Shown: piece by piece, positions 22,251-32,640 of the stretch | Position numbering within the stretch: the first letter of the stretch is position 1 | Layout: each line of letters opens with the position of its first letter | DNA from: Septoria linicola | Lineage: Eukaryota > Ascomycota > Dothideomycetes > Mycosphaerellales > Mycosphaerellaceae | Assembly: GCA_024114885.1 (NCBI GenBank) | Contig: CP099432.1 | Span: forward strand, 434,001-498,000 | Length of the DNA stretch: 64,000 bases | Reading direction: 5' to 3' | The notes under the pieces: generated by a model | Told to the model about the DNA's origin: nothing | What the model saw: the letters and a program-made list of their open reading frames with translations, nothing else | The model's database searches: none | Position numbers and translations under genes: made by a program

Positions 22251-23300
22251 ACATCCTTCTAATTTTCTAGGTTCGGCTATTTCTTAATCTTTGCTACTCT
22301 CGCGAAGTCTAGATAGCGACTATTAATACTAGTAAGGTAGCTAACGATTACTAACTATTCGTAATAGAGCTATAACTTATTAAAAGCTATAGTTATATTA
22401 GCTCGCTCTATATTATAGAGAACGTCGTCTATAGCTATAATATGTTTAATAACGTAATAGTAGAGGCTAGGTTTAACCTCTTTACTATTATACTTCGTCT
22501 TAGGCCCTTTAATACCGATATTATTAAGGAACGGCTATACCTTATACGAGATATACTCTATAAGCACCTAATTAATAATTTAAACGAACTAGGTAATAGA
22601 ATTCGTAGCTTCTTATAGTAACGTTGTCTACTATAACAAGCCTAGTAGTAAATCAAAGCCTATAAGGTCTCTATATGATTTATCGAGTAGAATTTAGTTA
22701 TATCTAGAGAAGATATCTACTAGCGAGGCTAGTACGCAGCTAGTAAAGTCCTTAGAGAAACCCTTAGCGTCGGGTAGTAAGTTTAAGTCTCTTACAGTAA
22801 CTTGATTAAACTTCTAAGCTACGTTAATTAACTAGTACTTCTTTAGCTTACCTACCTCCGTCTTCTTACTAATAAGGAAGTATAGGTTTCGATAGGCATC
22901 GTAGCATAGCTCGAGAGTTCTAGCTTAGATTCGTTATCGTAGTATATCCTCTACGATATATCGTAGAGATAGATTTAGCTTGAAGCCTAGATACTACTAT
23001 AGCTCGTAAGGAACTATTCGAATCTTCTATAGCGGAGCAATATTAGGATTAATTCGGCCTAAATACGTAAAGTCCTACGTAAAGGTAGCTTCTCGATTCC
23101 TTAGTATATAGTATAGCAAATCCAGCTCCTTTAGTAGTAGTTCTATACTAGGTTTGAACTTTATAAGCCGTTTAGGCGTAAGACGTAATCTAGGCTCGAT
23201 CGTCGAGAACCTCTTAGTCAAGTACTTACTATCGTAAGGCCTAGTACTAGGTAGTATAGCTACTTCCTTCTTAATATAAGTCCGTCGCTAGTCCTTTAAT
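22250..23300 (-). pseudogene. Gypsy reverse transcriptase remnant, LDD changed to LNN
   Basis: The minus frame carries DAKGFSKDFTSCVLASLVDI and FSRYN*ILLD near 22,690-22,780, in the place of the family's 'F-S-G-Y-D-Q' box, then GFDLLLGLL and EATNSIT*FV (the P-x-G-x-T-N-S-V-A-x-F motif). The active site reads FLNNIGIKGPKTKY, with the two catalytic Asp codons as AAT AAT (22,520-22,525), where the family has F-L-D-D-I. The matching motifs fit a widespread fungal Gypsy lineage. This enzyme would copy element RNA to DNA; it is inactivated by both the active-site change and stops. Confidence 0.93.
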
Positions 23301-23999
23301 CCGCTAGGGTTCGAGCTATTAGTTATAGTAATGTCTGTATTTACTAGTTTAATCTTGTTAGTAACTCGCTTATAAAGAGTATAGGCGCTAATATAATTAT
23401 CTAGTTTCCGCTACCCTGTAGCTTCTTTATTACGAGCTTTCTCCGCTACTATATTAATAGCGGCCGAGATAACGTACGTCTCCTCGCTAAGTTCGTCGTC
23501 TACCTTATCGGAAATAACCTCGTCGTAGGGTCCGGGTTCTTAGATAGCTAGCTCCGCCTCTCTAAGCTTCCTATAGGCAATTATTAAGTATTCGCTACTA
23601 TAATTTAAACCCTAGCTCGATTGAGACACTAGTATAGTATCGTTAAAACTATACCTAATACCCTAGTATAAGTCTCGCTCGCTAGTATAAACTAGCTTAG
23701 CTTCGCTAGTAGCTAGTAAAAGCTTCTTAAGTCGATTATTTTAGCTAAATTTAACGACGTTACCTTTAATAGCTACGGCTACGAGATAGTTATACTATGT
23801 TTAAGTCTAGCTATAGTTAACCCGTCTTAATAGCTCGAGCTGCTATCGTAGAGAGGTACTTTATCTAATTAAGTCCGCTATAAAATAATCTCTAAAGTAA
23901 ATTGCCTTTATATACGACAACTACTACGTAAGGTAGTTAAAGACTTAATTCTCTAGGAGTTTAGGGCTATCGGTAACTATAAACGAACACTAGTACTAA

Positions 24000-25000
24000 T
24001 CGCTTATCTATCTATACTACTAGTATAGTTTAAAGTATAGTATAGGAGGTATAACGTAATTATCGTTTAAAAAGGCAACTACGGAACGTTCTACTAGCTA
24101 ACCCCTCTAAGTAGAGTTTTTACCTCTAACTACTAAACCTTATACGGAAAGGGTAGTAGAAGCTTGAAAAGCTTATAATCTCTCTCCCTACTCCTTACTA
24201 TTATATAATTTAGAGTCCTCGACGGTATACCCTATATTCTTTAGCTAGTAATTACTAAAAGTTAGAGTTTAGATACCGATTTTCACTAAATCTAGACGCG
24301 ACGTACGCGTTAGAGCCCTAATTAATCTTATACCGTCGACTAGAGCTAGTTTCTCGGCACTCTAGCTTTTCCTAGTACTTGTTCTATAGTGCGTATATTG
24401 CTATAGCTATTAAAGCTAGTAAATATAATAACACGGCCGTCTAGAGTACTAATTAAGCCCTCTTAAGAGCTATTATCGTAGTTCTTAGAAGCTAGGCGTA
24501 CCCGTCGCGCCTATAGCTAGCTAAGCAAGATCGGGCCGTTCGCTAGTAAGACTAGAAATAGTATAGTAACTCTTACGTTAAAGGTATCGATTAATACCTC
24601 TAGGTAGTACCTAACGAAAGTAACCTTGCCTCCGACTCCTCCTATAGTAATATTACTAAGAGGAGTTATACCGACTTAAAGCTTTCGAACGTATTCGATT
24701 AGTATAATTATTAACTTAGCCCTCTCGTCGATTAAAGACTTATAAGCTATTATTCGAGGTCCGTACTTCGTAGGTATATAGATACTTAGAACAATTTAAT
24801 AGGTATTATTAAATAATAGAAGGATATTATTAGTCTACTTATAAAGCTTAGAAGCGGGCCTAGGCTTTACTATATTAATCGCTATAGCGGTAGCTTAGAA
24901 GGCCTTAATATTAGTTACTAAAATAGCTTTTATTAGCTTCTCCTCTACCTACTCGCTAAAGGCTTTAGATAGTAAGGAATATACGCTAATCTTAGCTCCG
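24000..25000 (-). pseudogene. Gypsy aspartic protease remnant
   Basis: The minus frame at 24,704-24,740 reads A-x-K-S-L-I-D-E-R-A-K-L-I, from the family's A-L-I-D-S/E-G-A-E-L pattern, with Gly changed to Arg and Glu to Lys. It is followed by GITPLSNIIIGGVGG near 24,640-24,680 and a hydrophobic strand LFLVLLANGPILL near 24,520-24,560 that resembles the retropepsin 'I-L-G' flap region. It sits between the gag zinc knuckle and RT, as expected. Confidence 0.72.
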
Positions 25001-25599
25001 CTACCTCTATTCGTACGCTTCTTTGCCTAGAGCTTATTAAGCTTCTTACGTAGATCTATATTATTCGGAACACGACCCTATAAGGAATACGATACTCGCT
25101 CGCTATAGAGAATAATCTCCGCTAAGCTTAACTAGACCTTAGATTCGAGTATTTTGTTTATCTAGAAGACGTTAGCGTTATTATTAGCGTATATAGCTCG
25201 AAGGTAGTTGTCTATACGCTTGGTCTTCGAGGGCTCCTTTACCTTCTTACGCTTCTAAGTATACGTAGGAGCGACTAGAACTAGTAGACCGTTTAGGTAG
25301 TCGTATATCTACTTATCCTCGACCTTATCGTTATTATATCTCTAAGTTTAAGAATCCTCTAAGTCTCCTATATCTATAAGGTAAGGAGCTAGCTAGTTTT
25401 TATCTTTAACCTCTTTAATACGAGGGTAACGATAAGCGTAGGTTCTTATAGCTACGGCCTAAGTTATAATCCGCTTCTATACTCCTATTAGCTATCCTTC
25501 GACTAGACGAGAAGGATTTAGGTTCCGCTTTATCTTTACGCTATCTCTAGCTACGTAGGCGCCGATTAGATCGTCCTAATCTTTCTACGTAATAGAAGC

Positions 25600-27175
25600 G
25601 ACTTAGCCGATATTAATAGGACCGTCGATACTAGCTACCTTATTAGCTATCCTCTACTAGCTCGCTCTTAGCGTTAATAAGCGATCTATATTTTTAAGAT
25701 TAATCTTTCTATAGCGCTACTCTAATACTTCTATTAATACGAATAGCTTTAGTAGTTCCTTGTCCTAGTAGTACTATATCTTTTCCGTACCTAGGCGAGA
25801 CGTTCCGTAGTATATAATGCCGGTCTTTAGATCTCTATATATTAAGCTCTTAGTCTCGAACTACTATAGGTACTCGCAGTTTGTAGCTATATAGCCTTCG
25901 AGCCTATATATCTAACAACCTGAAATCTTTAGAGCGATCGCTACGTAGGCCTTAATTATTAATCCGTTATCTACTATAGCTAAATTAATCGAAATCTCCT
26001 AGCTATAAGTAGGCCTTAGAATATATAGATAGTCGTGATCGTAAGACTTCGCCTACTGTCCTATCGACGAGCGTAGTAGTTACGGACCTCCTTCTTCGAG
26101 CTAACGAATCGTAGTAATTACGAGGTCTTATATACTAGCGGTAATATCTTCGACGCTTGCCGGTTTACAGCCTTTACGGACTACTGTTTCTCTAGTATTG
26201 AACTTAGAGTTTAGTCTTAGAGCGGATTTCTTTACTACTTCGTGTAACTACTAGACGTCTCTACCGCCTTCGTTATATACCTCTGTTTTGAAGTCCTTAT
26301 TACTATTAATCTAACGCTAGGCTGTCTTTAAGAGTTTACTATAATCTAGGTTATTATTATTAAGGTCTAACCTAAGATAGGCCTAGAGCCTCTTACTAAA
26401 ACGAAATAGTAGGCCTCGTGCGAATAGAAGAGTACGAGAACGCTCGTCTATATACGAAGTAGGCATAGTATTAGAGCAGAGTATAAACTGCCTTAAGTAC
26501 TCTAAGAGATTATTATCCTCGCTACGGTCGACCTTATAAAGGTTTTCTATATAGTAGTAGTTTCCGAGTATATATATATTATCGTACTTTTAGTATTCCT
26601 TAATAATTAACTCCTTGAACTTAGAGTAGTTTCGATTATAGAAACTATTAAGGCGCTAGTATCGTCTACGTTAGACAACTATAACCTAAGTAAGTAACTT
26701 CTCGTAAAGCTGTTTATTATTATTAATAAGTAAGATAGCGTAGTTCCTATATAGGGCTTTAAAACGTTTAATATACTCGGTTACGTTCTCTCTATTAAAG
26801 AAGGGATTCTAGTCCGAGCTAGGTAGTAGCGGAACCTAAGCGATAATTACTTACTAGCTCTAGGTCGTACGGATAGTCTCTATAAGCAGCTAGAACTACG
26901 CTATAGATAGTCTACCTCCTAAGTTTAGTCTCTAAAAGGTATTAGCGTTAGGGTTAAGGTTATTACCTCCTTAGTCCTTAGCTTCTATAGACATGTCGTT
27001 ATCTAGTAGAGAGAATAAAGTAAAAGCGGGTAGTAGCTTTACTAGGGATCTTCGAATTTGCTTATTAAGCTAATTAGATAAGCTACTATCTAGTATTATA
27101 GGCTGGCTAGTAGATACTAATTTACTTATAGGGCTCGTTCGAAGGTGTTCTAAGAGTATATTATACTCTCCTTAA
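25600..27175 (-). pseudogene. Gypsy gag remnant with mutated zinc knuckle
   Basis: The minus frame is open to stops at about 27,175. It contains an in-frame ATG at 26,994 and the capsid-like stretch FFNRENVTEYIKRFKALYRN near 26,780-26,830. A CCHC knuckle follows at 25,876-25,917, reading C-*-I-Y-R-L-E-G-Y-I-A-T-N-C (C-x2-C-x4-H-x4-C with the second Cys and the His changed to Tyr). True start uncertain because codons upstream of 26,994 (GEYNILLEHLRTSPISKL) also look coding. gag appears to continue into the protease region without an obvious frame change. Confidence 0.85.
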
Positions 27176-27934
27176 TTAAGTTTTTAAAATAAAATATAGT
27201 TATTATTTAAAACGATAACTAAAAAACAAGAGTCTAAATTTTATTAGCTATCTAAAAGGTAGATCGTTAAACTTTTCTTATAATACTAGGGCTATATTAA
27301 TTGTACCTAACGAGCGAAGCATATCGTGTCGTATAGCTTCGACTATTTATAGCGAGGCGCGTCTATCTTACTTATTTAGGTAATTCGCTATATAACTATA
27401 GTAGTATAACATTACGTTAGCCTATACTATATACCGGGTCTAGGGCCTTAGATATAATTAGTGTCCTTAGCTAAACGATTAGCGTCTAACGCTATACTAG
27501 GGCTTATTCTAAGCGATCTATATACTAGGGGATACGAGATTGCCTAGACGGGTCCGGCCTATCCTATAGCTTCTACGCTATCTAAACAAGGGCGTTTTCA
27601 CGCTAAACCGGGGTCTAATCGAAGACTATTATAGGTATAGGGACCCTAAGTAAATCTCCGATATAGTAAGTCGCCTTACTATCTATACGATAATTGCCGA
27701 ATAGATCCGTACTAAAGGGTACTAGAGGTTTATAACCTTTCCGGGTTAGAGCGATATCTATATTCTAGGGGCTTCTACGTTATTATAGCCCTTTAAGTCG
27801 CCTCTTACGTAGGCTCCTTTAGGCCTCTTATTAATGTTTATAGTATATTAGTTCTCGCTTTAAGGCTATCTTCTACCCTCTACGCTTCTAGTCCCGGTAT
27901 AAGAGAGAAGAGATAGCCCTACCTTCGGCTCTAT
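27176..27934 (-). other. Gypsy 5' leader, no gene
   Basis: About 760 bp between the 5' LTR and gag. The sequence following the LTR on the minus strand (ATAGAGCCGAAGGTAGGG) is where a tRNA primer would bind, but I could not assign a tRNA. No coding frame is recognised. Confidence 0.6.
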
Positions 27935-28214
27935 TAATAGATAATAACTATTCTAATACTAACTCTCTAAGCAGGCATAAGAGCGGCCGTTATAGAACAA
28001 GACCTGTTCGGAGAGTAATAGTCTTATAATACGTATATTGACCGGTAGTAACGAGCTTAAACTAGTAGCCCTAGGACTAAGAGCCTTATACTAGGACCGT
28101 GGGACATTAAATTAATTAAGTAAAGTATACATTTCTATCTTAGAAACGAGCTACTACCTTGCTTTTATACTAAAGTTACTAAGTACGGTATATAGGTAGG
28201 CCTTTACCTTACTA
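27935..28214 (-). repeat. 5' LTR of nested Gypsy element
   Basis: Direct copy of 14,952-15,231. The transcript should start inside it and run leftward. No TATA box can be assigned with confidence in such AT-rich mutated sequence. Confidence 0.95.
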
Positions 28215-28711
28215 CTAGGTATTCTAGTAAGACAACGCCTCTATCTATATAGCTTATTATATACGCTAGTTCCTTAAGGATTAGTTAATAATTATAATAA
28301 CGTAGCCTACGTATAGCCTTAATATAAACCCGATAGAGTATATCTAGTTCTACCTTAAATAGAAGATCTATAAGCTACGTCCTAACCTAGACGTAATAGA
28401 TAATAAAGTAAGATAGCTAGAGATTATATAGGAAGTACTACTAAGAGCCTAGAGAGTAATAGACTATAGAATTATCGATAATATAATAGATAGTATACTA
28501 AGACGAGTTAAGGCTTTAATCGTAGTAGGTAGATAGTATACTAAGTATTAATATTATCTAAATAGATAGAATCTAAGCTCTTATAATATACTTTTATATA
28601 AGACAATTAGAGCGTTAAAAGAGCGACTACTCGCTACGTAATAGTTATTTAAAGTTAGCTACTTAATTATAAAGTATTACTAAGACGTAGACTTCTATAG
28701 CGATACTATAG
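28215..28711 (+). pseudogene. Tc1/mariner transposase, C-terminal part and right inverted repeat
   Basis: Directly after the Gypsy LTR and the CTAG duplication the frame resumes as VF**DNASIYIA, the family's V/I-F-M-Q-D-N-A-P-I-H-T-A strand with the second catalytic Asp intact. YSLNINPIEYI follows, with Glu exactly 34 residues after that Asp, so this is a DD34E Tc1-type enzyme. The tail SILRRVKALIVVGR*YTKY near 28,497-28,550 is the usual C-terminus. The right inverted repeat (GTATTACTAAGACGTAGACTT, at 28,674-28,694) mirrors the left one near 14,138-14,157. With the Gypsy element removed the transposon is about 1.3 kb, normal for the family. Confidence 0.92.
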
Positions 28712-29460
28712 TATAAACATAGAGGCCGATATATATAATTACTAGTACTAGAGAGATAATCGCTAGCCTATCTTTAAGATCTATACTACGAATAGCGATA
28801 TCGTCGCTATAAAGCTAGTTTTAAGAAGGCTAGTAGTCTAGAACTAGAGCTAAATCTTTTAGTTAGCTATAAGTTAATAATACTAGAGAACATTTAGACT
28901 AAGCGAGGTATTATTAATAGTACTTAATATCGTCTATACGATATAGTATAGTACGCTAGAGAGGATCCTACTACTAGCTACTATCTCTTTTACCTATTAG
29001 TATTAGTACCTATATCCGATTATACTAGCCTATCTATTAATACTTTCGTCTAGCGCGTAGTAGACTACGCTATAGTTCTAATCTTCTATTTATAGTATAA
29101 CTTCTATTACGAAGAAGAAGTATAGTATCGTACGTAATTCCTCGTTTATCTAGTATACGCTATTATAGTATATAAAGCCTAGAATATAACTATCTCGAAG
29201 GTAGTTTTAGATCTAGAAACTAGCTACTAGAATACTATACTTACGTACGTTACTATATCTCGAGTACGAAGGTTAGAAGATCTTATATTCGAGTATATAT
29301 TTAACTTTAAGCGTATATCTAGTAATAGTAGCGAGACTACTATTATAAGAGACAAAGACTAGATACGCTATTAGTAAGAGTAACTCCTCCTATATCTCTA
29401 TCGTAGCTCGAGAAAGTAGGCTATCTTATAGTTACTACCTACCTAGCCTCTTATATAGCT
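28712..29460 (+). pseudogene. Helitron helicase, C-terminal part
   Basis: The frame reads RDNR*PIFKIYTTNS near 28,760-28,800, and then ELNLLVSYKLIILENI*TKR near 28,845-28,905 (helicase G-x-x-V-M-L-x-x-N). FLVYLVYAIIVYKA*NITI near 29,140-29,195 corresponds to the PIF1/Helitron 'L-A-Y-A-I-T-V-H-K-S-Q-G' motif, and YVTISRVRRLEDLIFEY near 29,250-29,305 to the 'Y-V-A-x-S-R-V' motif VI. A one-base loss near 28,811-28,815 shifts the frame, in addition to RIP stops. It continues the gene interrupted at 14,121, giving a Rep plus helicase order as in all Helitrons. Confidence 0.9.
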
Positions 29461-30083
29461 CTAATTCGTAAATAATAACTAATTAAGTTAGAAACGTCGC
29501 TAGCTCGATAAGTCTATAATTTAACGACGTGTTCGCGAGCTTAAAGAGGGTCTACTATACTAGTAGAATACTTAATCTACGCTATAATAAGATAGATAGG
29601 ATAGCGATAAGGACCTCGATATTAAATATACTATAGAATATATTAGATATAATTAGGAGCTAGAAGCTACTCTCGTAAACTAATATACCTACTAGTAGTT
29701 TAAGGAAGTTATACGTCTAGCTAGTTAATAGCTCTAAGAGCTTCTAGACGATCCTAAGAACCTACTAATATATAGAGGATTAGGTAATATAACTCTCTAA
29801 TTTCTATTATAGTATAAAGACTCTACTTTATACCTAAAAGGTAGCTTAAGTAAATCCTTAAATAGAAGAAGTTTTACCTTTTTATTATAAAGCGTAGTTA
29901 CTACTCTATAATAGAAATTAGCTACTCTCTACTAGCTTTCTCTATAAGTTCTTCTTCTATAGAATCTTAGCTAAAGTTCTATCTATTAGCGTAGCTTTTA
30001 TAGCTATCTAGAGACCTACCTTAAGCGATATCGTAAGATTCTATATACTAGGCTCTATTCGATAGTATTAAGGCTAATCTAAC

Positions 30084-30215
30084 TACTAGCGATATAGTAG
30101 ATAGCGAGAGTTTAATAGTATTAAAACTAACTAACTACTAGCGATATAGTAGATAGCGAGAGTTTAATAGTATTAAAGCTAACCTAACTACTAGCGATAT
30201 AGTAGATAGCGATAA
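30084..30215. repeat. 53-bp tandem repeat, about 2.5-3 copies
   Basis: TACTAGCGATATAGTAGATA begins copies at 30,084, 30,136 and 30,189 (spacing 52 and 53). The copies differ by a one-base indel and a few transitions. Confidence 0.85.
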
Positions 30216-30870
30216 GGCTCTAAAGAAGGCTACTAAGCGTAAGTAGATAGAGATCTAGTAGATAGTTACTCTTAAAGTTAGCTAGTTCCTAAACCTATAA
30301 AGAATAGTATATTTTATTTATAAGGTAATAATTACGCTTTATAATATAATTTATAGGTTTACTCGAGGTTTTAAGATATAAAATAAGAAGCTAAAGTATA
30401 TAGAATAAGCTAATCTTTACTACTAATATATAGAGCTTAAGGCCTAAGATATATACGTATACTAAACGCTACTATAGAAGCTAATTATATATAATTACTA
30501 ATATTTCGATCCTATATATAGTAGCTATAATATATCTTTCTATCGCTAGCGAATATAAAATAATTAGTAGTAGTAGTAGTACCTAACCTAATATACTAAC
30601 GATATAGACTACTAATACGCGTAGTACCTATCTTTTACGCTTTACTAGTATTAGTAAAGTAGTACTAGTCGAATCTCGACGTAGTACTCTAGTATAAGTT
30701 AGAGACGGACTACTAGTAGTTAGCGGCTATAGGTTAGTATTATACGAATATACTAGTACCTAAAGAGTAGCTACGAGAGCGACATAGTAGTAGAGGTAGT
30801 ATAATAGTAGTAGTAGTAGTAGTAGCGAGGATAGTACTCTATAGTAGAGGCCTAGGTTAGTAACGCGTAG

Positions 30871-30881
30871 CGTTATTATTA

Positions 30882-30912
<31 letters not shown>

Positions 30913-30963
30913 TATCGTTATTATTATTATTATTATTATTATTATCGTCGTCGTCGTCGTCGC
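30871..30963. repeat. (CGT)n-(TTA)n-(CGT)n trinucleotide tract
   Basis: CGT repeats at about 30,882-30,912, TTA repeats about 30,918-30,944, CGT again to 30,963. On the minus strand these are GAC and AAT runs. The TTA core may be a RIP-converted part of an originally uniform tract. Confidence 0.9.
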
Positions 30964-31113
30964 TATTATCTTAGAGTAGTAGCCTAAAGTATAAGTATTA
31001 GTATAATTAAGATATAGTCGAAAGATAGATTTAGAGTAACTTATAATAGAGCCTAGTTATCGTCGTCGTTATTATTACTAAAGAATAATAGTAGCGAGGT
31101 AGCGCTAGTACTA

Positions 31114-31138
31114 GTAGTAGCGGTAGTAGTAGTAGTAT

Positions 31139-31176
<38 letters not shown>

Positions 31177-31186
31177 TAGTAGTAGG
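31114..31186. repeat. (AGT)n trinucleotide tract
   Basis: Almost uninterrupted AGT repeats; a shorter run of the same type lies at about 30,803-30,825. Confidence 0.9.
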
Positions 31187-31320
31187 TAGTATAGGCGAAG
31201 ACGTACTAATAAGAGAGGACGTAGTAGCGAGTCTTAGTAGTAGTAGATAGGCGCGAAGCGTAAAGGGCGTAGGAGACGCTAAGGTAGTAGCTATATTATA
31301 ATATTAGTAAACTCTCGAGA

Positions 31321-31357
31321 TTCTATTATAAAGTATAAGTTATACTTTATAATAGAA
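31321..31357. repeat. Near-perfect copy of the intron hairpin outside a proven intron
   Basis: TTCTATTATAAAGTATA, three-base loop AGT or near it, then TATACTTTATAATAGAA: perfect 17-bp arms. This is the best-preserved representative of the hairpin found in Helitron introns 1-8. A GTAAAC upstream at about 31,307 and GATAG downstream could be splice sites, but no coding frame here supports this. Confidence 0.8.
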
Positions 31358-31699
31358 AGGGTAAGAGATAGTATATATCTAATCTTCTCTATAGCCTTAC
31401 TACGACTAACTACTAATTATAGCGCTCGAAGGCAAATTATTAGTACTAGTAACTAGTCGACTCTATATAGATAGATAATTAGTAAACTATTTATAAATAC
31501 CTATTAAGGAGATAGGTTTATATAAGATAATCTAGAAACATTAGTAGCAAGCTACTATTACAAGCTATTATATATAAAAGGCGTGACTCTACTATTATAT
31601 ATAATATATATAATTAATTAAAGAGTTATTATAGATACTTAGTAATAGTAGTAGTAGTAGTAATAGTACTTAAAGAAAGAAATAAACTCGAGTAGAAGA

Positions 31700-32640
31700 T
31701 ATAGTTATATTACCTACGCCTAATAATAATAACGACCTTATAATAGGTACCTACCTATCTAGTTACGCGCTTATTTTAGTTATAATACGATAGCCTTACT
31801 CTATAATAAAATAATAATAGGATTAATAGAGATTCTTACCTTTACTTTCTTTAAAGGCTCTCGCCTATAGAGTACGTCTCTAAAATAGATCTATAAGATA
31901 AATATAAGCTAATTATATTATAAAGCGCGTACTATATACTATAATATAATAGATTAAAGTAGCTATTATCGTAGGTATTATACTATTATTAGTACTATAA
32001 AGATATTATTATCGCTAAGACGTAGAGGCTATTACGTACGTAGCGCTATATAGTTCTAAGTTAATAAGGTTAGATTTTTATATATACGCGATAGAGATCT
32101 TTATTAGCTAGTATCGTATAAGAGTAGTATATAAATAGCTTAGTTAGCCTATATCTTACTAAGAGCCTATAACGAAAGAAGAGCTATATAGAGTAGTATT
32201 ATCTTTTAGCGTAATAAGAAATAGTCGATAAAGAGAAATAGATAGAATAAATTTTCTACTTACTTACCTACTCGCCTCTTATCTATAAGCTATATTAACT
32301 ATTACTATAGCTAAACTCTTTCTATAGTCCTATTAATCTAGACCTAATATAGGTTATAAAAGACGAAAGCGTTTAGTCTAATTACTTAATTACTTAATAA
32401 TAGATACTTATCTATTAATAGAGAGGTTAAACTTATAATAGCTAGACTATTTCTTAGTTATACTTATTAAAGCTACTCTTTAGTACTAGTTTTTTGTACT
32501 ATTCGATAGTACTATTTATTAGCGCTATCTACTACTACTTTAGCTATACTTAGATATAGGCTTATAAGATACTACTCGTAGAACTAATAGAAGCTCTAGG
32601 CTTTATTATAGATTAGCTATTAAGTAGAGATAGAGTAAGA
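31700..32640. other. No gene recognised
   Basis: AT-rich, RIP-type sequence with many TAG in all frames. I see no motif, long inverted repeat or tandem array that identifies its origin. Confidence 0.5.

Larger units (their letters stand above)
14952..28214 (-). mobile_element. Complete nested Gypsy-type LTR retrotransposon (13.3 kb)
   Basis: Two direct LTRs of 280 bp (14,952-15,231 and 27,935-28,214) enclose, on the minus strand, gag, protease, RT, RNase H and integrase, and then a long extra ORF before the 3' LTR. The polypurine tract adjoins the 3' LTR at 15,232-15,246. CTAG flanks both outer ends (14,948-14,951 and 28,215-28,218), a probable 4-5-bp target duplication. The element splits a Tc1/mariner transposase at the same codon on both sides, proving insertion. 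It retains more CpG, CpA and TpG than its inverted relative at 5,715-10,231, so it is the youngest layer. At 13.3 kb it is much larger than typical fungal Gypsy elements (about 6-8 kb). Confidence 0.95.
29460..31700 (+). other. Helitron-distal region with hairpins and simple repeats
   Basis: No protein family is recognised after the helicase frame fades near 29,460. Four more sequences of the intron-hairpin type lie here (about 29,800-29,840, 29,877-29,917, 30,308-30,350 and 31,321-31,357), suggesting more split coding sequence or free copies of the hairpin. The region also holds a 53-bp tandem repeat and two trinucleotide tracts, listed separately. The Helitron 3' end (CTRR with a preceding hairpin) was not identified. 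Confidence 0.5.
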
